Under the pieces are notes generated by a model, which saw only the letters and a list, made by a program, of their open reading frames with translations, ran no database searches and was not told the origin of the DNA. From Miniphocaeibacter halophilus (lineage in GTDB: Bacteria; Bacillota; Clostridia; Tissierellales; Peptoniphilaceae): a stretch of 64,000 nt of DNA. Positions within the stretch are counted from its first letter, which is position 1, and each line of letters starts with the position of its first letter. Positions 9,432 through 19,880 of this stretch are shown piece by piece. Where the stretch lies: the NCBI RefSeq assembly GCF_016458825.1, contig NZ_CP066744.1, positions 777,868 through 841,867 of the forward strand, given 5' to 3'. The translations under genes were made by a program, and so were the position numbers.

Positions 9432-10787
9432 ATGAACAGAAAATTAAACCTTATGGAAAAAGCATTGTTAAGTTTACTAGAGGAGGAAAATCTAGTTGAG
9501 GTAAAAAAAATTCTCAATAGTATGAATATTTTTGATATAGCCGCTTTTTTCGACACCCTCGACAAAACCAATTTAACTTTGAGTTTTAATCTCTTAACTA
9601 AGGATAATGGTGCTAAGGTTTTTCCTGAAATGGATATTGAGCAACAAAAATTATTAATTGAGGGATTTTCAAATTTAGAACTTGAAGAAATTATTAATAA
9701 GATTAGAATGGACGACAAGGTTGATATGATAGAAGAGTTACCATCAAATCTTGTTAAGAAAGTATTGCGAAATTCAAATCCTAAAGATAGGGCCATAATA
9801 AATACTATGCTTAACTACCCTAAAGATAGTGCCGGCTCTGTAATGACAACAGAATATTTACGCCTTAAACCAAATATGACTGTAAATGATGCAATCGACT
9901 ATATAAGAGATGTTGGTTCCGATAAAGAAACTATCGATATGTGCTATGTTATTGATGAAACTAGACATTTAATAGGTGAAGTATCTTTAAGAGATATTAT
10001 TCTAGCCGATGTTAAGGTTCCTATAACATCTATTATGAAAAAAGATTTTGTTAAAACAACTACAACTGTTGACAGAGAAGAAGTTGCTCATATGTTCTCA
10101 AAATATGATATTACTACTATGCCTGTAGTCGATGGCGAAAATAGATTAGTCGGAATTATAACAGTAGATGATGTTATTGATATTATTAAAGAGGAAACAA
10201 CCGAAGATATGGAAATCATGTCAGCTGTTACCCCTTCTGAAAAACCATATAAACAACTATCTGTAACTACCCTTTGGAAAAATAGATTTCCATGGTTATT
10301 GGTTCTTCTTCTTTCAGCAACTTTTACAAGTTTAATCATAATGAAATATGAAGATGCTTTAGCAAAATATGTTGTTTTAACAGCATTTATTCCTATGATA
10401 ACCGATACTGGTGGTAACGCCGGCTCTCAATCTGCTTCTACAATAATTAGAAGCCTTTCCTTAAAAGAAATAGATTTTCATGATTTCTTCTATGTTCTGT
10501 GGAAAGAATTTAGGGTAGCTATTGCCTGCGGTCTTACATTAGCTGTGTTCAATTTTGCAAAACTAACCTTACTTGATAAACTCGGTGCAAGAGTTTCTTT
10601 AGTTATTAGTATGACACTTTTTTCTACAGTGCTAATCGCAAAAGCAGTTGGTTCTGTTTTGCCTATAATAGCTGATAAATTAGGATTTGACCCTGCTGTT
10701 ATGGCTAGTCCATTAATTACAACTGTAGTAGATGCCTTAGCTATTTTAGTATATTTAAATATAGCAATTACAATTTTAGGAGCTTAA
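9432..10787 (+). CDS. mgtE: magnesium transporter MgtE
   Basis: Mg2+ channel of the inner membrane with cytosolic Mg2+-sensing domains. The 451 residues show the expected order: an N-domain (about 1-125) of short helices, two CBS domains (about 135-195 and 197-255, the second containing ITTMPVVDGENRLVGIIT), a connecting helix, and five membrane helices. The pore signature region reads PMITDTGGNAGSQSAS. The start ATG follows GGAGGT at 9420-9425. The M-box leader gives independent support for magnesium as substrate. Confidence 0.96.
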   Translation: MNRKLNLMEKALLSLLEEENLVEVKKILNSMNIFDIAAFFDTLDKTNLTLSFNLLTKDNGAKVFPEMDIEQQKLLIEGFSNLELEEIINKIRMDDKVDMIEELPSNLVKKVLRNSNPKDRAIINTMLNYPKDSAGSVMTTEYLRLKPNMTVNDAIDYIRDVGSDKETIDMCYVIDETRHLIGEVSLRDIILADVKVPITSIMKKDFVKTTTTVDREEVAHMFSKYDITTMPVVDGENRLVGIITVDDVIDIIKEETTEDMEIMSAVTPSEKPYKQLSVTTLWKNRFPWLLVLLLSATFTSLIIMKYEDALAKYVVLTAFIPMITDTGGNAGSQSASTIIRSLSLKEIDFHDFFYVLWKEFRVAIACGLTLAVFNFAKLTLLDKLGARVSLVISMTLFSTVLIAKAVGSVLPIIADKLGFDPAVMASPLITTVVDALAILVYLNIAITILGA

Positions 10788-10793
10788 GTAGAT

Positions 10794-10840
10794 TAAAAAA
10801 CAATTAACATTGTGAATATTCACAGTTTAATTGTTTTTTT
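10794..10840 (+). terminator. mgtE terminator
   Basis: Long hairpin in which AAAAAACAATTAA pairs with TTAATTGTTTTTT, with an inner GTGAAT/ATTCAC pair, ending in a T run. Confidence 0.8.
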
Positions 10841-11002
10841 ATTTCAAGAGCAACTATATTAAACTAATAATCTATAATGGTATTTTTGATATTTTTCCTA
10901 GTATGTATTATATTTTTATATAGTTGGTGCTTAAATAATATTTAGATTTTTATTTAATGTAACCAATTATACATATTATAAAAATAATAGGATGGTGACT
11001 CC

Positions 11003-12367
11003 ATGGATTACAGAATTGAAAAGGATAGTATGGGTGAATTAAAGGTTCCTGCAGACAAATATTGGGGAGCTCAAACTCAAAGAAGCTATAATAATTTTGA
11101 AATAGGAACAGAAAAGATGCCGGTAGAAATAATTGACTCTTTTGCTATTTTAAAAAAGGCCTGTGCTATTACAAATAATAAATTAGGCATTCTTTCAGAT
11201 GAAAAAAAAGATTTTATATCTAAGGCTTCAGATGAAATATTAGAAGGAAATTTAGATGATAACTTCCCCCTTGTCGTATGGCAAACAGGAAGTGGTACAC
11301 AAAGTAATATGAATATTAATGAAGTTATAGCTAATAGAGGAAATGAACTTGCAGGGAAAAAAATACTTCATCCAAATGATGATGTAAATAAATCTCAAAG
11401 TTCAAATGACACATTCCCTACTGCAATGCATATTGCCGGAACTGTTGCTGTAGAAAATTATCTTATTCCTGAGCTAGAAAAAACCTTAGATGTACTTTAT
11501 GGTCTTTCTATTGAAAATAGAAACATTATTAAAATTGGTAGAACCCATTTACAAGATGCTACCCCTTTAACCTTAGGACAAGAAATTAGCGCTTGGTCTG
11601 CTATGATTGAAAAATCTATTGATAATATTAAAAAAAGCGTCCTAGGTATGCATGAACTTGCATTAGGTGGCACAGCTGTTGGTACCGGTATTAATTGTCC
11701 TGAAGGCTTTGATGTAATTGTTGCAGAAGAAATTTCTAATTTAACAGGAATAGAATTTAAAACTGCAGAAAATAAATTTCATTCTCTAACAAGTAAGGAT
11801 GAAATTGTATTTTGTCACGGCGCTTTAAAAGCTTTGGCAGCAGATTTATTAAAAATCGCCAACGACGTTAGATGGTTAGCTTCCGGACCAAGAAGTGGAT
11901 TAGGGGAAATAACAATACCTGAAAACGAGCCTGGCAGTTCAATAATGCCCGGTAAAGTAAATCCAACCCAAGCAGAAGCATTAACAATGGTAGTTGCCCA
12001 AGTTTTAGGAAATGATGTAACCATAGGCTTTGGTGCATCTCAAGGAAATTTTGAGTTAAATGTATATATGCCTGTTATAATATATAATTTTTTACAATCT
12101 GTAAGACTATTAGCAGACGGAATTAAATCCTTTAGAGAAAAATGTCTAGTAGGTATAAAAGCCAATAAAGAAAAAATTCAATCTAATTTAGATAATTCCC
12201 TTATGCTTGTAACAGCTTTAAATACCCATATTGGATACGACAAGGCTGCAGATATAGCAAGACATGCCCATTTAAATAATTTAACTTTAAAAGAATCCGC
12301 TTTAGAATTAAGGTATTTAACTGAAGAGGAATTTGACTTATGGGTAAGACCCGAAAATATGATTTAA
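11003..12367 (+). CDS. fumC: class II fumarate hydratase
   Basis: Iron-independent fumarase that interconverts fumarate and malate. The 454 residues match the homotetrameric class II family. [10 protein letters not shown] near residue 94 and [11 protein letters not shown] belong to the substrate site, and the mobile signature loop [11 protein letters not shown] with the catalytic serine lies near residue 312. The start ATG follows GGATGGTGA. It is a single-gene unit flanked by terminators and would work beside pyruvate carboxylase in C4-acid metabolism. Confidence 0.96.
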   Translation: MDYRIEKDSMGELKVPADKYWGAQTQRSYNNFEIGTEKMPVEIIDSFAILKKACAITNNKLGILSDEKKDFISKASDEILEGNLDDNFPLVVWQTGSGTQSNMNINEVIANRGNELAGKKILHPNDDVNKSQSSNDTFPTAMHIAGTVAVENYLIPELEKTLDVLYGLSIENRNIIKIGRTHLQDATPLTLGQEISAWSAMIEKSIDNIKKSVLGMHELALGGTAVGTGINCPEGFDVIVAEEISNLTGIEFKTAENKFHSLTSKDEIVFCHGALKALAADLLKIANDVRWLASGPRSGLGEITIPENEPGSSIMPGKVNPTQAEALTMVVAQVLGNDVTIGFGASQGNFELNVYMPVIIYNFLQSVRLLADGIKSFREKCLVGIKANKEKIQSNLDNSLMLVTALNTHIGYDKAADIARHAHLNNLTLKESALELRYLTEEEFDLWVRPENMI

Positions 12368-12369
12368 AA

Positions 12370-12394
12370 AAAGAGCCAGTTGGCTCTTTTTTTT
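12370..12394. terminator. terminator between fumC and the alanine symporter
   Basis: Stem AAAGAGCCA / TGGCTCTTT with a two-base loop and flanking A and T runs. It serves fumC and, read leftward, the convergent symporter gene whose stop codon it overlaps. Confidence 0.82.
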
Positions 12395-13814
12395 ATTCAT
12401 ATTCATAATGATATTCAATTTTTCCTAATTGTTTACACCTATCATAATCTTTTACAATTCCTCTAGCCTTTGGAGATAACACCAATATACCTATTAAGTT
12501 TGGTATTACCATTATAGCATTAAACATATCTGCCATATTCCATACTACATCAATCTTTTGTAATGAACCAACAATAATAAATATTAAAACTAAAATTCTA
12601 TATGGCCATAATCCTTTTTCACCAAATAAATATTTAATATTGGTTTCTCCAAAATAGTACCAACCTATTACTGTAGTAAAAGCAAAGAAAGTTAAACAAA
12701 TTGAAAGTAACATTTGTCCCGGTTTACCAAAAGCTAAATTAAAAGCTTCTTGCGTTACCAATGCACCGTCAAGTCCTGAATCTACTGCTCCTGTTACAAG
12801 TATAACCAACGCTGTTGCAGTACAAACTAAACCTGTATCTATAATAACTCCTATCATTGCAGTTAAGCCTTGTTCTAAAGGATGTTTTACATGAGCTGTA
12901 GCATGGGCTTGTGGTGTTGAACCCATACCAGCTTCATTGGAAAATAGTCCTCTTGCAACTCCAAATCTCATAGCTTCTTTCATTACAACTCCTGCCGTTC
13001 CACCAGCTAATGCTCTTGTACTAAAAGCTTCTGTGAAAATCAAAGAAAATACAGAACCTACTTGAGATCTAAATTTAATCATAATAACTATAGCTAATAT
13101 AATATAAACCGCTGCCATAATTGGAACTACCATTTCAGCAAAATTTGCAATTCTCTTTATTCCACCTATAACAACTAATCCTGCTATTACAGCTATTGCT
13201 ATACCCGCAACTAGTAAAGGTACATTAAAAGCACTATTTACAGATGTAGAAATAGAGTTAGATTGAACCATATTACCTATAAATCCTAATGCTAAAACTA
13301 TTGCTACGGCAAAAAATCCTGCCAAGAACTTAGCTAGCCCCTTATGTTTAAAACCATTCCTTATATAATATGCTGGTCCCCCTACTAATTCTCCATTTTT
13401 ATCTTTTTCACGATATTTTTGTGCTAGTATTGCCTCTACAAAAATAGTTGCCATTCCAAACAAAGCTGCTAACCACATCCAGAATATAGCTCCTGGTCCC
13501 CCAGAAACAATAGCTGTTGCAACTCCTGCAACATTTCCTGTACCTACCTGTGCCGCTATTGCTACTGCTAATGCTTGGAAGGATGAAATTTCTCCAGCAG
13601 CCTTTCTTTTAGCGTTAGCTTCTTTATCAAATAGTCCACCAAATGTCTGCTTAAAGGCTGCACCTAACCTTCTAAACTGTGGAAGTCCTAAATATATTGT
13701 AAACCACAAACCTACAACTGGTAGTACATAAATCAATACCTTATCCCATAAGACATCATTTACTGATTTAACTATTATTGGTAAATATTCAGTTATTTTA
13801 GAAATAAAATCCAT
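12393..13814 (-). CDS. sodium:alanine (AGCS) symporter
   Basis: Inner-membrane Na+-coupled amino-acid importer of the alanine/glycine:cation symporter family. The 473 residues carry about ten to eleven helices and the family motifs AAQVGTGNVAGVATA near residue 90 and FSNEAGMGSTPQAHA near 295. The start ATG follows AAAAGGAGTAG on the minus strand. In an organism with glycine reductase, glycine or alanine import is a likely job, but the specificity is not proven by the sequence. Confidence 0.93.
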   Translation of the reverse strand: MDFISKITEYLPIIVKSVNDVLWDKVLIYVLPVVGLWFTIYLGLPQFRRLGAAFKQTFGGLFDKEANAKRKAAGEISSFQALAVAIAAQVGTGNVAGVATAIVSGGPGAIFWMWLAALFGMATIFVEAILAQKYREKDKNGELVGGPAYYIRNGFKHKGLAKFLAGFFAVAIVLALGFIGNMVQSNSISTSVNSAFNVPLLVAGIAIAVIAGLVVIGGIKRIANFAEMVVPIMAAVYIILAIVIMIKFRSQVGSVFSLIFTEAFSTRALAGGTAGVVMKEAMRFGVARGLFSNEAGMGSTPQAHATAHVKHPLEQGLTAMIGVIIDTGLVCTATALVILVTGAVDSGLDGALVTQEAFNLAFGKPGQMLLSICLTFFAFTTVIGWYYFGETNIKYLFGEKGLWPYRILVLIFIIVGSLQKIDVVWNMADMFNAIMVIPNLIGILVLSPKARGIVKDYDRCKQLGKIEYHYEYE

Positions 13815-14038
13815 TATACTACTCCTTTTTAAATTTTATAATATTATTGAAAATATGTATTATTATCCCCCTTTCTCTAATATTAAAATTATTATGATAT
13901 ATTTAATAATTTTTATATTTCCAATAAATTATTTTGAATAAATTGTTACAAACACATACAACTTCTTTAATTTATACCCGGAAATCCTTTTCGTAACACA
14001 TACACATAGGTATATTTTTAACTTTGTAAAATAAAATT

Positions 14039-14135
14039 TGGCGGGAGTGCGTGGGAATCGAACCCACCCAAGAAGCTCCTAACCCCTCATACTGGTTTTG
14101 AAGACCAGAGAGCACACCAGCACTCATTCACCCCC
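14039..14135 (-). tRNA. selC: tRNA-Sec (anticodon UCA)
   Basis: Read on the minus strand, a 97-base tRNA with encoded CCA. Its anticodon stem CTGGT/ACCAG holds the loop CTTCAAA, giving anticodon TCA (complement of 14099-14101). The T arm is GTGGG-TTCGATT-CCCAC. The D stem and long variable arm (TATGAGGGGTTAGGAGC region) are those of selenocysteine tRNA, and the acceptor 5' side GGGGGTG pairs with CACTCCC allowing one G-U. It lies just downstream of selB on the same strand and decodes the UGA codons of grdA and grdB. Confidence 0.95.
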
Positions 14136-14281
14136 AAGTACTATTTAATAGTACCATTAAAGCTTTTTGTTTTCAATTACAGATTATATATATTTGTTTT
14201 TTTAATAATTTATTTACTATTTAAATATATTAATTCAATAACTTATTTTCTACCTACCTTTAACCTTATATTTATTAATCT

Positions 14282-16162
14282 TTATTTTACTAAAACTCGA
14301 ATATCATCTACTCTTTTTGTTAATTTCATATTGTCAAAATATTCCAACAATAGGAGAATATTTTTTCTGCTTGATTTTAACAAATCCCTATATTGAGAAA
14401 TTGTAATACTGCCATTTTTTTCAATATAGTCTATTAATAGCTCTTTTGCTTTTTCAAAATCTTCTTTTAATAGTATATTATTATTTCCAAAAATTACTAT
14501 ATCCTTATCTATCATATATTTTAAGATTTGTTCTCTATTTTTGTCTTTTCTAGATAATGATTTTAAATCTTCTATTTTATCAAAAGAATTTTCTTTTAAT
14601 TCCCTTATTATTTCTTTTCTAAGATTATCCTGTTTTTTATTAAGTCCAATTTTAAAGTTTTTTAAGCCATAATATTCATTATTTTTTTGTAATATTTCAT
14701 TTTTAATCATCAGTTCCAATATATTTTCCAGTTCTTTTAAGTTTAAATCATAATAAATCTTAGTTTTTAATTCATCTTTTGTTAATCCGCCGGAAAGTGG
14801 CGAATCTTTATGGTGTTTTTCTATAATTTCCTTAATGTTATCAAATATTTTATTGGCTACATTACTATTGATGTATTTTTCATCTACTAGTATTATTTCA
14901 TTATTTTCTATTAATTCATTTAACTTATTAAGAACTTGTTCTTTATTTTCTCCGGTATATGAAACTATATCCTTTAATAATACAAGAGCATTTTCAGACT
15001 CTGTATATTGTAGAATTATTTTATCTAAATCCCCGGATTCCTTTATTTTTAATTCCTCAATTAAGGCCTCATCTACGTGTCGTTTCTTGGCTAAAGGATC
15101 TATAATAATGCCTCCGCCAATAGTTTCAACTGGAGAATAGGATCTTAAAACAAATCTGTCCCTGTTTTTACAAACTAAGGGTTCTTCTAATCTAAATTGT
15201 ATAAATCCTTCTTCCCCTGGTAGAATTTCTTCTTTCTCTAAGGGAACAGCCCTACATAAGATTTCTCTAGTACCTAAAGCTAATCTTAATCTTGTCCAAT
15301 GTTTTATTGAAAAGTCCCTATTTTTTGAAACGATTATTTTAGTATCTATAATATTTGTTGTAATTACCGACCCTTCTTTTGCTACAACATCTCCTCGAGA
15401 CACATTAATTTTTTTAATAGATGAAATGTTCATGGCAGTTCTTTGACCTGCATAAGCCGTTTCAACATCTTTTCCGTGAACTTGAACAGATTTTATTTTT
15501 ATTTTCTCATCTATAGGATATATAAAAAGTTCATCGCCTTTACTTACATGGCCCTCCATTAAAGTGCCGGTTATTACAGTACCTATTCCCTTTACCGGAA
15601 AAATCCTATCTATATTCATTCTAGCTGGAGTATTACTTTCCTTATCTTCAATTTTTTCACTTTCCTCAGAAAGAATTTTTTTTAAGTCTTCTATTCCCCT
15701 TCCAGATATTGAATCCACCTCTATTATTTTTGCATCTTCTAAAAAAGTTCCCTGTATAAAATCACGCACTTCTTCTTTTACTAGCTCCAAATAATCCAAC
15801 TCTACCATATCGCTTTTAGTTAGAACTATTATTCCCTTTTTAATATTTAAATATGTTAAAATATCCAAATGTTCCTTAGTTTGAGGCATTACTCCCTCAT
15901 CTGCTGCAATTATAAATAATACAAGGTCTAAGCCAGTTGCACCTGCCATCATGTTCTTTATGAATTTTTCATGTCCCGGTACGTCTACTATGCCTACTCT
16001 GTTTCCATTTGGTAAATCTAAATAGGTAAAACCTAAATTAATGGATATGCCTCTTTCTTTTTCTTCCGATAGAGTATCTGTCTCCCTACCGGTTAAGGCT
16101 TTTACTAAAGTCGTTTTACCATGGTCAATATGCCCAGCTGTACCTACTATTATATTCTTCAT
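14282..16162 (-). CDS. selB: selenocysteine-specific elongation factor SelB
   Basis: GTPase that delivers Sec-tRNA-Sec to ribosomes stalled at UGA next to a SECIS hairpin. The 626 residues start with the G1 motif GHIDHGKTT (10-18), then DVPGH (60-64) and TKSD (115-118), followed by EF-Tu-like beta-barrels. The C-terminal third is the chain of winged-helix domains that binds the SECIS element. The start ATG follows GGAGGG and lies ten bases after the selA stop, so the two are co-translated. tRNA-Sec follows downstream. Confidence 0.96.
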   Translation of the reverse strand: MKNIIVGTAGHIDHGKTTLVKALTGRETDTLSEEKERGISINLGFTYLDLPNGNRVGIVDVPGHEKFIKNMMAGATGLDLVLFIIAADEGVMPQTKEHLDILTYLNIKKGIIVLTKSDMVELDYLELVKEEVRDFIQGTFLEDAKIIEVDSISGRGIEDLKKILSEESEKIEDKESNTPARMNIDRIFPVKGIGTVITGTLMEGHVSKGDELFIYPIDEKIKIKSVQVHGKDVETAYAGQRTAMNISSIKKINVSRGDVVAKEGSVITTNIIDTKIIVSKNRDFSIKHWTRLRLALGTREILCRAVPLEKEEILPGEEGFIQFRLEEPLVCKNRDRFVLRSYSPVETIGGGIIIDPLAKKRHVDEALIEELKIKESGDLDKIILQYTESENALVLLKDIVSYTGENKEQVLNKLNELIENNEIILVDEKYINSNVANKIFDNIKEIIEKHHKDSPLSGGLTKDELKTKIYYDLNLKELENILELMIKNEILQKNNEYYGLKNFKIGLNKKQDNLRKEIIRELKENSFDKIEDLKSLSRKDKNREQILKYMIDKDIVIFGNNNILLKEDFEKAKELLIDYIEKNGSITISQYRDLLKSSRKNILLLLEYFDNMKLTKRVDDIRVLVK

Positions 16163-16172
16163 ATTCCCTCCA

Positions 16173-17576
16173 TTATTTCAGATTTTTTTCTATTTCTTCT
16201 GCAATTATTTCAAATTCGGAATTTTGAATTGTTCGTAAATCCAACATATAATTATTATCCTTTACCCTGCCTATTATATGATTTTTTGATAAGCGTAATT
16301 TTTCTTCTATTTTTGAAACCGAATATTTTTCCGATGATATAGTCAATACCTTTGTAGGAAATTCCTCTCCCGGCATAGAGCCACCACCAACAGTAGAAAA
16401 CTCATCCTTTATTTCAAGTTCTACATTAACTTCTTTTTCCTCTATTATACTTTTTAACCTTTTTGCTTTTTCTTCTAATTCTTCAACTGTATAGGATATC
16501 ATTCGCATTGCAGGAATTTCTTTCTTTGCTTTTTCTTCATCAAAATATAATTTCAAAGTAGCCTCTAAGGAAGCTAATGTTATTTTATCTACCCTTAAAG
16601 CTCTTAATAATTGATTTTTTTTCATCTTATCTATATATTCTTTTTTACCTACTATGACTCCTGCTTGAGGTCCACCTAAAAGTTTATCGCCGCTAAATGT
16701 TACTAAATCTATTCCTGAGTTAATTGACTCCCTTATTGTCGGCTCATGTTTTAGTCCAAATTCTTCTAAGTCAAAATATACACCACTACCTAGGTCTTCA
16801 ACTACAGGTAGGTCATATTTTTCACCTAATTTTTTCAATTCTTTATTTGAAACAGCTTCTGTAAAACCTATCATCTTATAGTTACTTGTATGAACCTTCA
16901 TCAACAATTTTGTATTTTCAGTTATAGCTTCTTCGTAGTCGGAAATTCTTGTTTTATTAGTAGAACCAACTTCTACTAATTTAGCTCCACTCATAGCCAT
17001 TACTGACGGTATTCTAAAAGCTCCTCCTACTTCTACAAGCTCCCCTCTAGAAACAATTACTTCCTCATCTTTAGCAAAAGTACTTAAAACAAGTAAAACT
17101 GCCGCTGCATTATTATTTACTACTAAAACATCCTCAACATTTAAAAGTAGTTTAATTATTTTGGTTACATGACTATATCTCGAACCTCTTTGCCCTAGAT
17201 CTAAATCATATTCTAAATTAGAGTAGCCTGAAGCTATTTTCCATATTTCATCTTTTATAGATTCGCTTATTAATGACCTACCTAAATTAGTATGTAAAAT
17301 AGTTCCTGTTCCATTAATAACTTTCTTCAAGGAGGAAGAAAATTCTTTTTCCAAAGTAGTTATGATGTTTTTTATAATACTATTTATATTTATTTCCTCT
17401 GCTACAATAGATAATTCTTCATCTCTAACATTAGCTATTTTTTTTCTTATACTAGCTAATACTTCCCTTGCTGCTTCTGTTTTTAAAGCCCTTGGATAAT
17501 CCAGTTCGTTAATTTCTTCTAAAATCAATATTTCTTCAACAGATGGTATTTTTCTAAATAATTCATTTTTATTCAT
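16173..17576 (-). CDS. selA: L-seryl-tRNA(Sec) selenium transferase
   Basis: PLP enzyme that converts Ser-tRNA-Sec to Sec-tRNA-Sec with selenophosphate. The 467-residue protein has the N-terminal tRNA-binding helices and the PLP-binding lysine in SGDKLLGGPQAG (Lys298). It is the first gene of the selA-selB-tRNA-Sec cluster and reads away from the glycine reductase operon. Selenophosphate synthase (selD) is not in this window and must be elsewhere. Confidence 0.96.
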   Translation of the reverse strand: MNKNELFRKIPSVEEILILEEINELDYPRALKTEAAREVLASIRKKIANVRDEELSIVAEEININSIIKNIITTLEKEFSSSLKKVINGTGTILHTNLGRSLISESIKDEIWKIASGYSNLEYDLDLGQRGSRYSHVTKIIKLLLNVEDVLVVNNNAAAVLLVLSTFAKDEEVIVSRGELVEVGGAFRIPSVMAMSGAKLVEVGSTNKTRISDYEEAITENTKLLMKVHTSNYKMIGFTEAVSNKELKKLGEKYDLPVVEDLGSGVYFDLEEFGLKHEPTIRESINSGIDLVTFSGDKLLGGPQAGVIVGKKEYIDKMKKNQLLRALRVDKITLASLEATLKLYFDEEKAKKEIPAMRMISYTVEELEEKAKRLKSIIEEKEVNVELEIKDEFSTVGGGSMPGEEFPTKVLTISSEKYSVSKIEEKLRLSKNHIIGRVKDNNYMLDLRTIQNSEFEIIAEEIEKNLK

Positions 17577-17870
17577 CTTATTTCTCCTTTGTATAATGAT
17601 TTGTCAATTTAATAATATTATAACTGTAAATATATTTAAAAGAAATTTATTTAAAATTTAAATATATTTGTGGTTTAATAAATATATTTTTATTGTTAAA
17701 AAAATATTCCACTTTTTTATAATTTAACCTAAAAAACAGCTATAAAAAACACCATTTTTGTTACCGTTTTCCTAAGTTGTTTTGTTTGTATTTTCTTTAT
17801 AACGGCTAGGTTTTAACATTTGATTCATTTACTATATGATAGAGTTTTCATCACATGCTAATCATCATTG
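17577..17870. other. intergenic region between selA and the glycine reductase promoter
   Basis: About 300 AT-rich bases. It must contain the leftward selA promoter; no ORF with a ribosome binding site is visible. A GC-richer patch around 17760-17880 leads into the grd promoter. Confidence 0.45.
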
Positions 17871-17899
17871 TTGACTATTTATCAAAGCCATGATAAAAT
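17871..17899 (+). promoter_or_regulatory. promoter of the glycine reductase operon
   Basis: TTGACT at 17871-17876 and TAAAAT at 17894-17899 with a 17-base spacer, about 30 bases before the riboswitch. Confidence 0.6.
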
Positions 17900-17929
17900 A
17901 ATAGCACAAAAGAAAATAGGTTGAAGGTG

Positions 17930-18037
17930 TTGGGAGATTCGTATTACGAAACCGAAGGGACAAGAGTATTTCTCGCCAAAGAAATATTTGAAATTCTCAG
18001 GTAAAGGAACCAGCATTGGACTACTATCTGGAGATTT
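17930..18037 (+). ncRNA. glycine riboswitch, single aptamer
   Basis: The conserved gcvT-motif segments are present: GGGAGA at the start, ACCGAAGGGACAA, then CTCAGGTAAAGGAACCAG and the closing CTGGAGA. Only one aptamer is seen, followed by an intrinsic terminator. It precedes grdX and the glycine reductase operon, so glycine should induce its own catabolism. Boundaries are approximate. Confidence 0.87.
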
Positions 18038-18039
18038 CG

Positions 18040-18073
18040 ACAGAAAGATAAGGCAATTATCTTTCTGTTTTTT
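18040..18073 (+). terminator. terminator of the glycine riboswitch
   Basis: Perfect 12-bp stem ACAGAAAGATAA / TTATCTTTCTGT with a five-base loop and a T run. It ends 20 bases before the grdX start and is the likely expression platform. Confidence 0.85.
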
Positions 18074-18093
18074 GTTTTATATAGGAGTGTTTT

Positions 18094-18462
18094 ATGTTAA
18101 TAGTAACCAATAACCCAAAATTTAATAACCTAGAATATACAAATAAATATAATGTAGAATTTGTAGATACAGATTATTTGGGTATATTAAAAAATGCAAG
18201 GGACTACATTCACAAGGGATACGAGCTTCTTACCCACCCATTATATGGAAGTGTGAAGCCTTATGAAACTGTATACAGAACTTTAATTTTAAAAGAAGGA
18301 AAAATTATTTCTTTCACTTCTCTAGAATTAATTGAAGAAGCTATTGCTACTGCAAGTAAGTTTTATGCAATGAACAAAAACTATAAATGGACAGAATCTA
18401 TCTTAGATGATTTTCAAGTTGTTGATAAAGATTTAATAGATAACACTTTAGCAAGAATATAG
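18094..18462 (+). CDS. grdX: GrdX protein of the glycine reductase operon
   Basis: A 122-residue cytoplasmic protein of the GrdX family, found at the head of glycine, sarcosine and betaine reductase operons; its biochemical role is not established. The family pattern is visible in LIVTNNP near the start and HPLYGSVKPYETVYRTL in the middle. The start ATG follows AGGAGTG. It is the first gene after the glycine riboswitch and lies about 90 bases before trxB. Confidence 0.9.
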   Translation: MLIVTNNPKFNNLEYTNKYNVEFVDTDYLGILKNARDYIHKGYELLTHPLYGSVKPYETVYRTLILKEGKIISFTSLELIEEAIATASKFYAMNKNYKWTESILDDFQVVDKDLIDNTLARI

Positions 18463-18555
18463 CATTAATCAAAGTAAAATCTATAAAAATTTTTAAATAT
18501 ATATGATAATTATTTAACTTTTAAAAATATAAAAATATAGGAGGAATACAAAAGT

Positions 18556-19493
18556 ATGGACAATATTTATGATTTAATAATCATTGGCGCTGGTCCAGGT
18601 GGATTAGCAGCTGGCTTGTACGGAGCTAGAGCAAAAATGAAAACTCTAGTTTTGGAGAAAAAAAAATGGGTGGCCAAATAGTAAGTACTAGTGAAGTTGA
18701 AAACTATCCTGGTTCAGTTGAAAACGCTACTGGTCCTTCCCTAACTAAAAGATTTACTGAACAAGCTGAAAAGTTTGGTGCTGAAATTAAAATGGCAAAT
18801 GTTAAAGAGGTAAATTTAGAAAGCAAAATTAAAGAAGTAGTTTGCGATAACGAAACCTATAAGGCAAAAACAGTTGTAATTGCAACAGGTGCTTCTCCTA
18901 AAAAAATCGGTTGCCCTGGAGAAAAAGAATTTACCGGTAAAGGAGTTTCCTACTGTGCAACATGTGATGCAGACTTCTTTGAAGATTTTGAAGTAATTGT
19001 TGTTGGTGGTGGAGATAGCGCTTTAGAAGAAGCTATTTATTTAACTAAATTCGCTAGAAAAGTTTATCTTGTTCATAGAAGAGATACTTTCAAAGCTTGT
19101 AATACAGTTATAGAAAATACAAAAGCAAATGACAAAATTGAAATGTGGTTAAATAAGGAAATTATTGAAATTAAAGGAGATGGAATCCTTGAATCTGTAG
19201 TTTTAAAAGACACTGTAACAGGAGAAACTTCTGAATATTTCGCAGATGAAGATGATGGAACTATGGGAGTTTTCATCTTTATAGGATTTAATCCACAAAC
19301 TGAATTATTTAAAGATAAAGTAGACTTAAGAAATGGTTATGTTGTAACAGACGAAGAAATGAGAACTAATGTAGACGGTGTTTTTGCAGCTGGAGATGTT
19401 AGAGAAAAATCATTACGTCAGGTAGTAACAGCAGCTGCTGATGGTGCTATTGCCGCAGTAAATGCTGAAAAATATATTAACGAAAATTTTTAA
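18556..19493 (+). CDS. trxB: thioredoxin reductase, with a frameshift at an A9 run
   Basis: FAD enzyme that passes electrons from NAD(P)H to thioredoxin for glycine reductase. The 5' part, from the ATG at 18556 after AGGAGG, gives [20 protein letters not shown] with the FAD-binding GxGxxG. The frame then reaches nine A (18658-18666) and would stop at 18679. The next frame continues as [16 protein letters not shown], then the redox motif CATC, the NAD(P)-binding [10 protein letters not shown] and the C-terminal FAD motif AAGDVREK. The joined protein is about 312 residues, the normal length. One A is missing relative to an EKKKMGGQ reading. This could be a sequencing error, a true mutation, or a slippage site. 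Confidence 0.85.
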
Positions 19494-19505
19494 TAAGGAG
19501 GAACT

Positions 19506-19826
19506 ATGTTAGAACTAGATAAAAAAACTTTTGAAGATGAAGTATTAAATGTTGAAGGTTATGTATTTGTAGATTTTTGGAGCCAAGGTTGTGAACCATG
19601 TAAAGCTTTAATGCCAGATGTTCATAAATTAGCTGAAAAATATGGAGATAAAATTAAATTCTGTTCTCTTGACACTACAAAAGCAAGAAGATTAGCAATA
19701 AAACAAAAAGTTTTAGGCTTACCAACTATGCTTATGTATAAAGATGGAGAAAAAGTTGACGAAATCACTAAAGATGATGCTACTGTAGAAAATATAGAAG
19801 CAATGATCCTTAAATACTATAACTAA
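19506..19826 (+). CDS. trxA: thioredoxin, glycine-reductase type
   Basis: A 106-residue thioredoxin that re-reduces glycine reductase selenoproteins. The redox motif is GCEPC (Cys29, Cys32) in place of the usual WCGPC; altered motifs of this kind are known from thioredoxins of glycine-reductase operons. The cis-proline loop is GLPTM. It starts 12 bases after trxB with AAGGAGG before the ATG. Confidence 0.94.
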   Translation: MLELDKKTFEDEVLNVEGYVFVDFWSQGCEPCKALMPDVHKLAEKYGDKIKFCSLDTTKARRLAIKQKVLGLPTMLMYKDGEKVDEITKDDATVENIEAMILKYYN

Positions 19827-19880
19827 TAAATAAAATACCCAGTATTTTATATTATTTAATAAAAAAGTCGGAGGTGTATA

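Noticed and set aside
17930..18073. Tandem (two-aptamer) glycine riboswitch
   Set aside because: Only one set of conserved core segments is present before the terminator.
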